Part shown: one piece after another, positions 24,832 to 33,398 of the stretch
Position numbering within the stretch: position 1 is the stretch's first letter
How the letters are laid out: each line of letters opens with the position of its first letter
Position numbers and translations under genes: made by a program
The notes under the pieces: model-generated
Seen by the model: the letters and a program-made list of their open reading frames with translations, nothing else
Database searches by the model: none
Told to the model about the DNA's origin: nothing
Source of the DNA: Actinomycetospora sp. NBRC 106378
GTDB lineage: Bacteria; Actinomycetota; Actinomycetes; Mycobacteriales; Pseudonocardiaceae
Assembly: GCF_030269685.1 (NCBI RefSeq)
Contig: NZ_BSTT01000001.1
Coordinates: forward strand, 1-64,000
DNA: 64,000 bases
Direction of reading: 5' to 3'

Positions 24832-24856
24832 CGTGATCGACAACGATTCGATCACG
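24832..24856. terminator. Stem-loop CGTGATCGA-N7-TCGATCACG
   Basis: A perfect 9-bp inverted repeat begins four bases after the stop of the membrane-protein gene. No T-run follows. It could be a terminator, or an operator for the L,D-transpeptidase gene about 90 bp downstream. Confidence 0.5.
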
Positions 24857-24942
24857 ACGGTTTGCGGAAAATCGACCGGAATGGCGGCGCAATCGCACGG
24901 GGAATCCTGCCGACGAGAACACCGTGCGAGGAGATGATCGTC

Positions 24943-25437
24943 GTGACCGGCTCGAGTGCCGACCGGAGCAGGACCGCCCGCTGGACCGCCCGACTCGGGG
25001 TCACCGCCGCCGCCGCGCTCGCGGCGCTCGGGCTCGGACTCGGCAGCGCCGAGGCCGCCCCCGCCGCGCCGGCGGCCACCACCCCGGGGACACCCTGCGC
25101 CGTCACGGCCAGGGCCTGCATGGACCTGTCCAGCCGCCAGGCCTGGCTCACCGACGGCGCGGGCCACGTCACGGCCGGGCCGTTCGCGGCCCGCGGTGGG
25201 AAGTCCGGTGCGTCCACGCCCACCGGCACGTTCACCGTGCAGAACAAGGTGAAGAACTACTGGAGCAAGGCGTTCGACGCCCCGATGCCCAATTCGGTGT
25301 TCTTCAAGCCGGGGTACGCCTTCCACGCGGGCAGCCCCGCGGTGGCGTCCAACGGCTGCATCCACCTCACACGCGCGGTGTCGCAGCAGTTCTTCGACAC
25401 CCTCGCGCCCGGTGACCAGGTGCAGATCGTCCGCTAG
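24943..25437 (+). CDS. Secreted L,D-transpeptidase (YkuD domain)
   Basis: A 164-residue protein. The GTG at 24943 lies nine bases after GAGGAG; the ATG at 24934 touches that site and is less likely. A signal peptide ends near AEAAPAA (about 40). The YkuD catalytic motif is HAGSPAVASNGCIHL with His and the nucleophile Cys. It has no peptidoglycan-binding or Ig-like domain. Such enzymes form 3-3 cross-links in the wall. It shares the four bases CTAG with the stop codon of the convergent MarR gene. A longer paralogue is at 36699-37334. Confidence 0.9.
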   Translation: MTGSSADRSRTARWTARLGVTAAAALAALGLGLGSAEAAPAAPAATTPGTPCAVTARACMDLSSRQAWLTDGAGHVTAGPFAARGGKSGASTPTGTFTVQNKVKNYWSKAFDAPMPNSVFFKPGYAFHAGSPAVASNGCIHLTRAVSQQFFDTLAPGDQVQIVR

Positions 25438-25889
25438 CTCCGCAACGCGGCCGTGACCGCGCCGGTCATCGCCTCCAGGTACCGGCGCACGGTCGCCAGC
25501 TCGGCGTCGTCGAAGGTGTCCATGACCGCGTCGGACAGGCTGCCGATCGGCCCGAAGAACTCGGCCGCGACGGCGCGGGCGTCCGGCGCGTGGAACAGCA
25601 GGACCCGTCGTCGGTCCGTCTCGTCGCGGCGGCGCTCGACGTGTCCGGCGGCGACGAGCCGATCGACCACACCGGTCACCGACCCGGAGGTCAGTGCGAG
25701 GGCCTCACCGAGGGCACCCGCCGTCAGCGGAGTGCCCTCGGCCTCGCCCTGCATCACGTGCAGGAGCGCCTCGAGGTCGGTGGGGTGCAGCCCCTGCCGC
25801 GCGGCGAACGCGTCGGCCAGGTGCCGCGAGGACGCCGTGAGCCGCTGCAGGGCGCGCACGATCGCCGCCCGCTCGTCGGTGGATGCCAC
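25434..25889 (-). CDS. MarR-family regulator
   Basis: A 151-residue winged-helix protein with a GTG start at 25889. It has the MarR helices (LHPTDLEALLHVMQGE), recognition helix LTSGSVTGVVDRLVAAGHVER and wing RRDETDRRRVLL. It is the last gene of an operon with pirin and VOC genes, and may control it in response to a phenolic or oxidative signal. Confidence 0.87.
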   Translation of the reverse strand: MASTDERAAIVRALQRLTASSRHLADAFAARQGLHPTDLEALLHVMQGEAEGTPLTAGALGEALALTSGSVTGVVDRLVAAGHVERRRDETDRRRVLLFHAPDARAVAAEFFGPIGSLSDAVMDTFDDAELATVRRYLEAMTGAVTAALRS

Positions 25890-25891
25890 CC

Positions 25892-26461
25892 CTACATCGT
25901 GTCGTGCCCGTACATGCGACCGAGCGGGTCGTGGATGAACTCGATGCGGGCGCCGTCGGGGTCGAAGGTGTAGATCGACGTCCCGGACTCGAGCATGTAC
26001 TCGATGCCCCGCTCGTCGAGCCGACCCTTGATCTCGTGCCAGTGCTCCTCGGAGACCGACAGGCACAGGTGGTGCAGCCCGCCGAGGACCTCCTGGTAGG
26101 GCCCCGGGTCGACGCCGGGCAGGTCGAAGAACGCCAGGTGGTTGCCGTTGCCGACGTCGAAGAAGAAGTGCGTCGAGCCCGCCAGGTCGCGGTTCTCGAA
26201 GAGCACGGTCACCGGGAAGCCGGCGACGTTCTGGTACCACTCCGTCGTGGTGCGCACGTCCCGGCAGATCAGGGCCACGTGGTGCACGCCCTGGCCGTAG
26301 CTCTTCGGCCGCTTCTCCTTGGAGAACAGGAACTCCGCACGGACGCGGTCCCGGATCTCCTCGAGCTCGCGGCGCTGCTCGGCGGTGATGAGCGACGACT
26401 TGTCCTCGCGGTCGTACTCGTCGCGCGTCGGCTCGGGCGTCTGCGATTCGGTGGTGGTCAT
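25892..26461 (-). CDS. VOC-family (glyoxalase/dioxygenase fold) protein
   Basis: A 189-residue protein with an extended, charged N-terminal 60 residues and one vicinal-oxygen-chelate domain. Metal ligands are likely His in VHHVALICRDV and HHLCLSV and Glu in ARIEFIHDP. The family includes dioxygenases, isomerases and glutathione transferases. Its ATG overlaps the stop of the pirin gene (ATGA), which implies translational coupling, and the MarR gene starts two bases after its stop. Confidence 0.85.
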   Translation of the reverse strand: MTTTESQTPEPTRDEYDREDKSSLITAEQRRELEEIRDRVRAEFLFSKEKRPKSYGQGVHHVALICRDVRTTTEWYQNVAGFPVTVLFENRDLAGSTHFFFDVGNGNHLAFFDLPGVDPGPYQEVLGGLHHLCLSVSEEHWHEIKGRLDERGIEYMLESGTSIYTFDPDGARIEFIHDPLGRMYGHDTM

Positions 26462-27189
26462 CGGTCTGTCTCTCCCCTGAGGTCGGATCCCATCGCCCAG
26501 ACCAGGACCTCGGCGTCGGTGTGGGCGTGCAACCCGCTCGCCGTCGGCTCGACGACGCGGGCGGTGTCCCCGGCGGACAGGTCGGACCCGGAGAGTCCGA
26601 CCCGTCCGCGGGCGACGAAGACGTGCAGGTAGCGCCCGGCGGGCAGGGCCAGCTCCCGCCCGGCGGGCGGCCGGGCGGCGTGCAGGACGGCGTCGGCGAT
26701 GCCCAGTCCGACCCCGACGGACCGGTCGGCGGGGCCCGCCACCGGCACCCACCCGCCGTCGTGCAGGTGCGCCGAGACGTCGACGACCTCGTGGACCGGC
26801 TCGACGCCGGACTCGTCGGGCAGCAGCCAGGACTGCACGAGGTGCAGCTCGTCGTCGGCCGCGTTGCGCTCGCGGTGGACCACCCCGCGGCCCGCCGAGA
26901 GCCGCTGGACCGACCCCGGCGTCACGTGCGCGGTCCGTCCGGCATCGTCGGCGTGGACCAGCGTGCCACCCAGGACCCAGGTGACGATCTCGGTGTCGCG
27001 GTGCGGGTGGTCGTCGTACCCCGCGCCCGGCGCGATCCGGTCCTCGTGGTGGGCGAGCAGCACGCCGTGGTGGGTGTTGCCGGGCTCGAGCTGCGCGCCG
27101 AAGGAGAACGAGTGGCGGGAGTCGACACCCGGCACCCCGGGCAGCACGCCGCGATCCGCGGCGCGACGCACCTCGACCGTCCCGACCAT
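26458..27189 (-). CDS. Pirin family protein
   Basis: A 243-residue bicupin. Metal-binding residues are in the N-terminal cupin: HPHRDTE (His-His-Glu region at about 61-67) and later HRERN. Pirins are iron proteins that act as redox sensors or quercetin 2,3-dioxygenases. It is the first gene of the pirin-VOC-MarR operon. Confidence 0.9.
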   Translation of the reverse strand: MVGTVEVRRAADRGVLPGVPGVDSRHSFSFGAQLEPGNTHHGVLLAHHEDRIAPGAGYDDHPHRDTEIVTWVLGGTLVHADDAGRTAHVTPGSVQRLSAGRGVVHRERNAADDELHLVQSWLLPDESGVEPVHEVVDVSAHLHDGGWVPVAGPADRSVGVGLGIADAVLHAARPPAGRELALPAGRYLHVFVARGRVGLSGSDLSAGDTARVVEPTASGLHAHTDAEVLVWAMGSDLRGETDR

Positions 27190-27252
27190 GGCACCCCGTT
27201 CGTTGAACCTGCAACGTAGCGTCTGGTCGGCGGGTCTGCCATCCGCGCGGGC

Positions 27253-27840
27253 TCAGAGGAAGACGTCGTCGACGTGCACCATCACGTCCACGGGTTCGAG
27301 TCCGGTCGCCTCGCGGATCCCGCTCGCCACGACGAGGCGGATCCGGTCGCCCAGCGCCTGCAGGTCCTGCCCGTAGGCGGCGGCGAGCGTGATCCGCACG
27401 GCCGTCGACCCGCCCGCGACCCCGGCCTCGACGTCGGGCACCACCTCGCCGCCCGCGCCGTGGCCGTCGGCCACGAGCCCGCCGAGCGCCACCTCCACCC
27501 CGGGGACCTGCGCGGCCAGGTGGCGCGCGAGCGCGACCACGACCCGGGCCGCGACCCGCGTGTGGCCCTGCGGGGACTCGATGCGGCCGTACTCGGACTC
27601 GTCGCCCGGGCCGCGCACGGCGCGCAGCGCCGCCGCCATGAGCGACGGCGGGGCCTGGGGACGGTCGGCCGCGACCGCCGCGACGGGCGCCCAGAGCCGC
27701 ACGTACTCCCCGAGCGCCGCGCGGCAGTGCGGGCAGTCGCGCTGGTGGGCGTCGAGCTGGTCGGCCCGGCCCTCGGCGACCTGCTCGACCAGCGGGGCAG
27801 TGGGGCGACCACAGGGCAAGGTGGTCGGGATCCCGGTCAT
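27253..27840 (-). CDS. Zinc-finger anti-sigma-like domain fused to Asp23/Gls24 domain
   Basis: A 195-residue protein. Residues about 1-60 have an anti-sigma zinc-finger pattern (LDAHQRDCPHCRAALGEY), and residues about 85-195 look like an Asp23/Gls24 envelope-stress domain (GHTRVAARVVVALARHLAAQVPGV, then VMVHVDDV at the end). Its start overlaps the stop of the sigma-factor gene by ATGA, so it is translationally coupled to it. It probably senses envelope state and controls that sigma factor. There is no membrane segment. Confidence 0.78.
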   Translation of the reverse strand: MTGIPTTLPCGRPTAPLVEQVAEGRADQLDAHQRDCPHCRAALGEYVRLWAPVAAVAADRPQAPPSLMAAALRAVRGPGDESEYGRIESPQGHTRVAARVVVALARHLAAQVPGVEVALGGLVADGHGAGGEVVPDVEAGVAGGSTAVRITLAAAYGQDLQALGDRIRLVVASGIREATGLEPVDVMVHVDDVFL

Positions 27841-28403
27841 GACCAGCTCCTCATCTCGGCGAGCAGGGTGGCGCGCGCGCGGGCGAGCCGACCGCGCACG
27901 GTCGCCTCGGAGGTCTTGGTGATCGCGGCGGCCTGCGCGTAGGACAGGCCCTCGATCTGACAGAGCACGAGCGGGACGCGCTGGTTCTCGGGCAGGCGCG
28001 CGATCGCCTCGAGCCCGGCACGCACCTCCTCGCCCGCGACCACCGAGCGCTCCGGCCCGGCCACCGGGGCCAGGTCGGTCTCCCGCGGCTCCTGGGTCGG
28101 TCGGTGGCGGCGCCGGTGGTCGAGGCTGCGGTTGACCACCACGCGATAGAGCCACGTCGTGAACGCCGAGGTCCCGGCGAACCCGGCGAGCGCCGTCCAG
28201 AGCTGGATGACGACCTCCTGGGTCACGTCGTCGGCGTCGGCGGCATCGCCGGTGATCCGCAGTGCGATCCGGTAGATCCGGTCGCGGTGCCGGCGGATCA
28301 GTTCCTCGTAGGCCTGCGGGTCGCCCTCCCGGGCCTTCCCGACGAGCCACCGGTCGATCTGCGCGCCGCGATCGCGCTCGTCGTCGGTGCCCACGCTGCC
28401 CAC
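27837..28403 (-). CDS. ECF-type sigma-70 factor
   Basis: A 188-residue sigma factor with region 2 (YEELIRRHRDRIYRIALRI, DVTQEVVIQLW) and region 4 (LPENQRVPLVLCQIEGLSY, then the HTH AAAITKTSEATVRGRLARAR). It starts with GTG at 28403. Coupled to the zinc-finger/Asp23 gene, it forms a typical sigma/anti-sigma pair. Two 10-bp direct repeats lie in its promoter region. Confidence 0.9.
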   Translation of the reverse strand: MGSVGTDDERDRGAQIDRWLVGKAREGDPQAYEELIRRHRDRIYRIALRITGDAADADDVTQEVVIQLWTALAGFAGTSAFTTWLYRVVVNRSLDHRRRHRPTQEPRETDLAPVAGPERSVVAGEEVRAGLEAIARLPENQRVPLVLCQIEGLSYAQAAAITKTSEATVRGRLARARATLLAEMRSWS

Positions 28404-28414
28404 GTCCTGCCACT

Positions 28415-28444
28415 ACCCGCGACGTGCCAGTGGCACCCGCGACG
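28415..28444. promoter_or_regulatory. Two direct repeats ACCCGCGACG, 20 bp apart
   Basis: The word occurs at 28415-28424 and 28435-28444, exactly two helical turns apart, in the 63-bp gap between the sigma-factor gene (-) and ilvE (+). This may be a binding site for a regulator of one or both genes. Confidence 0.4.
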
Positions 28445-28466
28445 CCGCCCTGTCACCGTCACCCGG

Positions 28467-29561
28467 GTGACGACCTCCGAGACGCGGCTGGGCTTCTCCC
28501 ACCGGCCGACGCCGCACCCGACGCCCGCCGAGCAGCGCGCGGCCCTGCTCGCCGACCCGGGCTTCGGGCGGGTGTTCACCGACCACGTGGCGACGGCGAC
28601 GTGGACGGTCGGGCAGGGGTGGCACGACACCGGGGTGCGCGCGTCGGAGCCGCTGTCGCTGCACCCGGCGGCGGCGGTGCTGCACTACGCCCAGGAGATC
28701 TTCGAGGGGCTGAAGGCCTACCGGCAGCCCGACGGGTCGGTGGCCCTGTTCCGGCCGGACCTCAACGCCGTCCGCTTCGCCCGCTCGGCCCGCCGGCTCG
28801 CCCTGCCGGTGCTGCCGGAGGAGGCGTTCGTCGACGCCGTCACCGCCCTCGTGCGCGCGGACGAGGCCTGGGTGCCCGACCCGCCCGCCTCGCTCTACCT
28901 GCGCCCGTTCACCGTCGCCACCGAGGCGTTCCTCGGGGTCCGGGCCGCCGAGGAGGCCCGCTTCCTCGTCACCGCCTCCCCCGCCGGGCCGCTGTTCGCC
29001 GGGCGCGACGCCGGCCTGACCCTCTGGATCTCCGACGAGCTCTCGCGGGCCGCCCCGGGCGGGACGGGCGACGCGAAGTGCGGCGGCAACTACGCCGCCG
29101 GGCTCGCCGCCCAGTCGCTCGCCCGCGCCCACGACTGCGACCAGGTCCTCTTCCTCGACGCCCGCGAGCACCGCTGGCTCGAGGAGTCGGGGACGATGAA
29201 CGTGGTGCTCGTGACCGCGGACGGCGAGCTCGTCACCCCGCCGCTGGGCACCATCCTCGACGGTGTCACCCGTCGCAGCGTCCTCGAGCTCGCTCCCGAC
29301 CACGGCCTCGTGCCGGTGGAGCGACCGGTCTCGGTCGAGGAGCTGCGCGCCGGGTGCGCCGACGGCACCGTCACGGAGGTCTTCGCGACGGGGACGGCGG
29401 CGGTGATCAGCCCGATCGTCGCCTTCCGCTCCTCCGCCGGCGCGTTCACCGTCGGCGCCGGGACGCCGGGCCCGCACACCCTGGCGCTGCGCGACGCCCT
29501 GCTCGACATCCAGTTCGGGCGCGTGGATGACACCCGGGGGTGGAGGGTCCCGTTACGCTAG
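28467..29561 (+). CDS. ilvE: Branched-chain amino acid aminotransferase
   Basis: A 364-residue fold-type IV PLP enzyme with a GTG start. The PLP-binding Lys is at about 204 in GDAKCGGNYA. The patterns YAQEIFEGLKAYR, YLRPF and EESGTMNVV agree with bacterial IlvE of type II (about 360 residues). It converts valine, leucine and isoleucine to their 2-oxo acids. It is monocistronic here. Confidence 0.95.
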   Translation: MTTSETRLGFSHRPTPHPTPAEQRAALLADPGFGRVFTDHVATATWTVGQGWHDTGVRASEPLSLHPAAAVLHYAQEIFEGLKAYRQPDGSVALFRPDLNAVRFARSARRLALPVLPEEAFVDAVTALVRADEAWVPDPPASLYLRPFTVATEAFLGVRAAEEARFLVTASPAGPLFAGRDAGLTLWISDELSRAAPGGTGDAKCGGNYAAGLAAQSLARAHDCDQVLFLDAREHRWLEESGTMNVVLVTADGELVTPPLGTILDGVTRRSVLELAPDHGLVPVERPVSVEELRAGCADGTVTEVFATGTAAVISPIVAFRSSAGAFTVGAGTPGPHTLALRDALLDIQFGRVDDTRGWRVPLR

Positions 29562-29649
29562 ACAGCCGATCGAGTGATGTCACTTGACGTAACGAGATGC
29601 CTCCGAACGGCGACATACGGTCACGATCCCCGAGCCGCGGAGGCCGACC

Positions 29650-30558
29650 GTGTTGATCGCCCGCCACCACGCCTGCCTCGAGGCCGGCGGCGCCCACTAC
29701 CTGGCGAGCACCCCGGAGGGGCTCCGCGAGGCCGACGTCGACGCCCTGCGCCACCAGCTCGACGCCGCGGCCGGGACCCGGCCGCGCACGCCCGTCGTCG
29801 TGACCGCGGGGCTCCTCCTCGTGGTCGCGGTCGCCGCCGTGGCGGCGGGGACCGACCTCTCCGTCCCCGCCGTCGTCGTGACCCTCGCGGTCCTCGCCGC
29901 GGTCACCGCCGTGGCCCGGCGGCGCGACCGCCTCCGACGCACCGTGCTGGCGACGCACGAGCTGCCCGACACCGACCGCTCGGCCCGCCACGAACAGCTG
30001 GTCGGCGTCTGGGACCGGCTGCGCTGCGCTTCCACCTCGTGGGAGCCCGCCGTCTGGGAGGTCGCCCCGCACGGGGTGCACGTCCCCGTCGTGCGCCGGT
30101 GCGACGGGCCCCGCCACCTGCGCGCGGACGTGCCCGTCCCGACCTTCGCCGGGACGGACCGGGAGATCGCGTTCCTCCCCGACCGCGTGGTGCTGCGCGA
30201 CGGCCGGTTCCACACGGTCGTCGGCTACGGCGCCCTCGAGGTCGACGCGACCGTCCGCGAGCGCGCCGAGGGCGGTCGTCTCGGGCGACTCACGGTGCGC
30301 GCCGCGGGGATCGTCACGGTGTTCGACCTCGCCTCGGTCGACGCGGCCTGCGCTCTCGCCGCGGCACTGCGCGGTATGACCGACGCCCACCACCGGCGCG
30401 CCCCCGAGGCCGACCGCCCGGCCCGGACGGCGGCCCTGCGGGCCGCCCGGGAGCGCTCCGTGGAGCACGCCCGGGCCCGTCTGGGGCTCGTGCCGCGTCC
30501 GCGTCAGGCGAGCGACGACACCGGCAGCTCGTGCGCCTCGCCGACGGTGCGGCTGTAG
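29650..30558 (+). CDS. Hypothetical membrane protein with two helices
   Basis: A 302-residue protein with a GTG start and GGAGG seven bases upstream. A cytosolic N-terminal 45 residues is followed by two adjacent hydrophobic segments (about 49-66 and 72-89) and a long soluble part with PTFAGTDREIAFLPDRVVLRDG. I do not recognise a family. The pattern around residues 160-210 (flat beta strands with a YxAL motif) resembles a plant-homology-like surface domain but that is not secure. Its 3' end overlaps the convergent ald gene by 55 bp. Confidence 0.7.
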   Translation: MLIARHHACLEAGGAHYLASTPEGLREADVDALRHQLDAAAGTRPRTPVVVTAGLLLVVAVAAVAAGTDLSVPAVVVTLAVLAAVTAVARRRDRLRRTVLATHELPDTDRSARHEQLVGVWDRLRCASTSWEPAVWEVAPHGVHVPVVRRCDGPRHLRADVPVPTFAGTDREIAFLPDRVVLRDGRFHTVVGYGALEVDATVRERAEGGRLGRLTVRAAGIVTVFDLASVDAACALAAALRGMTDAHHRRAPEADRPARTAALRAARERSVEHARARLGLVPRPRQASDDTGSSCASPTVRL

Positions 30559-31604
30559 AGCTCACCCGCGTGGGTCGCGAGGCCCGCGGCGAGCCCGGCG
30601 TCGTCGGCGCTCGCCTGGCGCCAGCCCCGGTCGGCCAGCGCGAGCACGAACGGCGTGGTGGCGTGGGTCAGGGCGTGCGTCGAGGTGTTCGGCACCGCGC
30701 CCGGCATGTTCGCCACGCAGTAGAAGAGCGTGTCGTGCACGGCGAACGTCGGGTCGGAGTGCGTGGTCGGGTGCGAGTCCTCGAAGCACCCGCCCTGGTC
30801 GATCGCGATGTCGACGAGCACCGCGCCCGCCTTCATCCGCCGGACCAGGTCGTTGCCGACGAGCTTCGGGGCCCGCGCGCCGGGGATGAGCACCGCGCCG
30901 ACCACGAGGTCGGCGTCGAGGACCGCACGCTCCAGGTTGTCGGTGTTCGAGTAGAGCGTCTGCACGCGCCCGGCGTAGCGGGCGTCGAGGGCGCGCAGCG
31001 TGTCGAGGTTCGTGTCGAGCACGGTGACCCGCGCGTGCATGCCGACGGCCATCTGGATCGCGGCCGCGCCGGACACCCCGCCGCCGATGACGACGACGTG
31101 CGCCGCCGGCGCCCCGGGGACGCCGCCGAGCAGCAGCCCGCGACCGCCGTGCGAGCGCATCAGGTGGTACGCGCCGACCTGCGGGGCGAGCCGGCCCGCG
31201 ACCTCGCTCATCGGCGCGAGCAGCGGCAGTCCGCCGTCACGGGTGACGGTCTCGTAGGCGATCGCCGTGGTGCCCGCGTCGAGCAGGGCCTGCGTGCACT
31301 CCCGGGACGCGGCGAGGTGCAGGTAGGTGAACAGCGTCAGGTCGTCACGGAGGCGGTGGTACTCCGGGGCGACCGGCTCCTTGACCTTGACGACCATCTC
31401 GGCCTCGCCCCACACCGCGTCGGCGTCGGCGACGAGGCGGGCGCCCGCCTCCTTGTACTCGTCGTCGCCGAAGGCCGAGCCGACACCCGCGCCCTCCTGC
31501 ACGAGGACCTCGTGCCCGTGGGCGACCAGCTCACGCACACCCCCGGGCGTCAGGGCCACCCGGAACTCGTTGTCCTTGACCTCGGTGGGCACCGCGACCT
31601 TCAT
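30504..31604 (-). CDS. ald: Alanine dehydrogenase
   Basis: A 366-residue enzyme for L-alanine + NAD+ to pyruvate + ammonia + NADH. Catalytic Lys75 (KVKEP) and His96 (YLHLAAS) are at their usual positions. The NAD motif is [13 protein letters not shown] and the catalytic Asp lies in VDIAIDQGG. It is divergent from an Lrp/AsnC regulator, as in mycobacteria where AldR controls ald. Confidence 0.96.
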   Translation of the reverse strand: MKVAVPTEVKDNEFRVALTPGGVRELVAHGHEVLVQEGAGVGSAFGDDEYKEAGARLVADADAVWGEAEMVVKVKEPVAPEYHRLRDDLTLFTYLHLAASRECTQALLDAGTTAIAYETVTRDGGLPLLAPMSEVAGRLAPQVGAYHLMRSHGGRGLLLGGVPGAPAAHVVVIGGGVSGAAAIQMAVGMHARVTVLDTNLDTLRALDARYAGRVQTLYSNTDNLERAVLDADLVVGAVLIPGARAPKLVGNDLVRRMKAGAVLVDIAIDQGGCFEDSHPTTHSDPTFAVHDTLFYCVANMPGAVPNTSTHALTHATTPFVLALADRGWRQASADDAGLAAGLATHAGELYSRTVGEAHELPVSSLA

Positions 31605-31701
31605 GACCGTCCTCCGTCTCGCCGTCCGTCCTCGGCTCCCAGTGTGAACGTCCTGCTGTTTCCTGGGTAGAATCGTGAAGAAGGTTCTGTAACCTGGCCG
31701 C

Positions 31702-32208
31702 GTGGACGAACTTCCCGACGATTTCGACGTCCGGCCAGGGCCGTCGCCGAACGATCTGCGGGGGATCGACCGGATCGATCGCGCCCTGCTGACCCGGCTC
31801 GTGGCCGATGCCCGCACCACGAACGCCGCGCTCGCGGAGGCGGTGGGCATCGCGGCGTCCACGTGCCTCGCCCGGGTCCGGGCCCTGCGCGAGCGCGGCG
31901 TGATCCGCGGGTTCCACGCCGACGTCGACCCGTCCGCCGTCGGGCTCCCGCTCCAGGCCATGATCTCGGTGCGCCTGCAGAGCGACTCCCGCGACCGGCT
32001 GGGCGAGTTCACCGCGTTCGTCCGCCACCTCCCCGCCGTGCGCGACGTCTACTTCGTCGCGGGCGCCGACGACTACCTGCTCCACGTCGCGACGGCGGGG
32101 ACCGGAGCGCTGCGCGACCTCGTCGACACCCTCAACTCCCACCGCGACGTCGCGGGCACCGTGACCAGCCTGATCTTCGACCACATCCGCACGGCGCACG
32201 GCCTCTGA
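31702..32208 (+). CDS. Lrp/AsnC-family regulator, AldR-like
   Basis: A 168-residue regulator with a GTG start. The HTH is at about 24-70 (IDRIDRALLTRLVADARTTN, then AVGIAASTCLARVRALRERGVI) followed by the RAM ligand-binding domain. It is divergent from ald with 97 bp between, in a relatively AT-rich region with TAGAATC/GGTTCTG arms that could bind an Lrp protein. The usual role of such a protein is induction of ald by alanine. Confidence 0.9.
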   Translation: MDELPDDFDVRPGPSPNDLRGIDRIDRALLTRLVADARTTNAALAEAVGIAASTCLARVRALRERGVIRGFHADVDPSAVGLPLQAMISVRLQSDSRDRLGEFTAFVRHLPAVRDVYFVAGADDYLLHVATAGTGALRDLVDTLNSHRDVAGTVTSLIFDHIRTAHGL

Positions 32209-32214
32209 GCGCAC

Positions 32215-33330
32215 TCACGGCAGCACCAGGGTCGTGGCCGCGGAGGTCGCCGACCACGCCTCGCCCGCGGCCGCCTGCCCGGGGTCGTCCATCATGTCCG
32301 CCACGCGCGCGGCGTTGTCGATCGCGAGCCGCTGGTCGGCCTCGGCCACCGGTCGCATCCGGTCCTCGTAGGCCGCGAACGCCGCCGCGACCGGGCGGGT
32401 GTCCAGCTCGTGCGCGAGCAGGTGCGCCCCGACCAGCGCCAGCGTCGTCCCCTGCCCGGACAGCGGTGTGGTGCACCAGGCCGCGTCGCCGAGCAGCACG
32501 GTGCGTCCGACCGACCACCGCGGCGCGACCACCTGCGTCATCGGCGCGAGGTAGAAGTCCTCGGCGTCCGCGAGGCCCTCGAGCATGCGCGGCACCCACC
32601 AGCCGTGGTCCGCGAACACGTCGGCGAGCAGCGCCTTCTGGGTCGGGAGGTCCCGGTGGTCGTAGTCGGCCGCTCCCTCGAACCCGAGGTTCACCCGCAC
32701 CTCGCGGTTGTCGCGCGCCGTGTAGAGCCCGATCATCGCGGCCGGGCAGCGGCAGAACACCTGCCAGCGGTCCAGCCCGAACACGTTCGGCATCGTGTAG
32801 ACGGCGAGGTGGCTGCCGAGCGGGCGCAGGCACGACGCGTCGACGATCCCCGCCAGGCGCCCGACCCCGGAGTGCAGGCCGTCGGCGCCGACCACGACGT
32901 CGGGCTCCAGCACCCGCCCGCCCGCGAGGCGCACGTGGTCCGGCCCGATCTCCGCGACCCGGTCGCCGAAGCACCACTCGGCGCCTGCCGCGACGTCGGC
33001 GAGCATCGCGGCGAGGTCGTCGCGGAGGATCTCGACGTCGGGCGAGTCGAGCGGACCGCCGGTCAGGGTCGTGGTGGTGGACCGCATCAGCTCGGTGCCG
33101 TCGGTCGCGACGACGGACATGCCGCGCATGTCGGTCCGGGCGGCGCGGAGCCGGTCGCCGAGACCCATCCGGTCCATCACGTCGAGGGCGGGACCACGGA
33201 CGTCGACGGCCTGGCCGCCGGGACGCGGTCGTGGGGCGACCTCGACGACGGTGACGCGGTGGCCACGGGCGAGCATCAGGTGGGCGAGGGCCGAGCCGGC
33301 GATGCCGGCGCCGGAGACGAGAACGTGCAT
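32215..33330 (-). CDS. FAD-dependent monooxygenase
   Basis: A 371-residue flavoprotein hydroxylase. The FAD motif is GAGIAGSALA (7-16), the DG motif VVGADGLHS lies near 155 and the GD motif VLLGDAAWCTTP near 285. It belongs to the group that includes aromatic hydroxylases and TetX-like drug-modifying enzymes. It is divergent from a GntR-TetR fusion regulator, an arrangement often seen with these enzymes in actinobacteria. Confidence 0.9.
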   Translation of the reverse strand: MHVLVSGAGIAGSALAHLMLARGHRVTVVEVAPRPRPGGQAVDVRGPALDVMDRMGLGDRLRAARTDMRGMSVVATDGTELMRSTTTTLTGGPLDSPDVEILRDDLAAMLADVAAGAEWCFGDRVAEIGPDHVRLAGGRVLEPDVVVGADGLHSGVGRLAGIVDASCLRPLGSHLAVYTMPNVFGLDRWQVFCRCPAAMIGLYTARDNREVRVNLGFEGAADYDHRDLPTQKALLADVFADHGWWVPRMLEGLADAEDFYLAPMTQVVAPRWSVGRTVLLGDAAWCTTPLSGQGTTLALVGAHLLAHELDTRPVAAAFAAYEDRMRPVAEADQRLAIDNAARVADMMDDPGQAAAGEAWSATSAATTLVLP

Positions 33331-33398
33331 GACGAGCTCCTCGTGGACGGTGTACGAACAGCGGTGACCGTGCCCGTCCGACGGCGAGGAGCACCACC

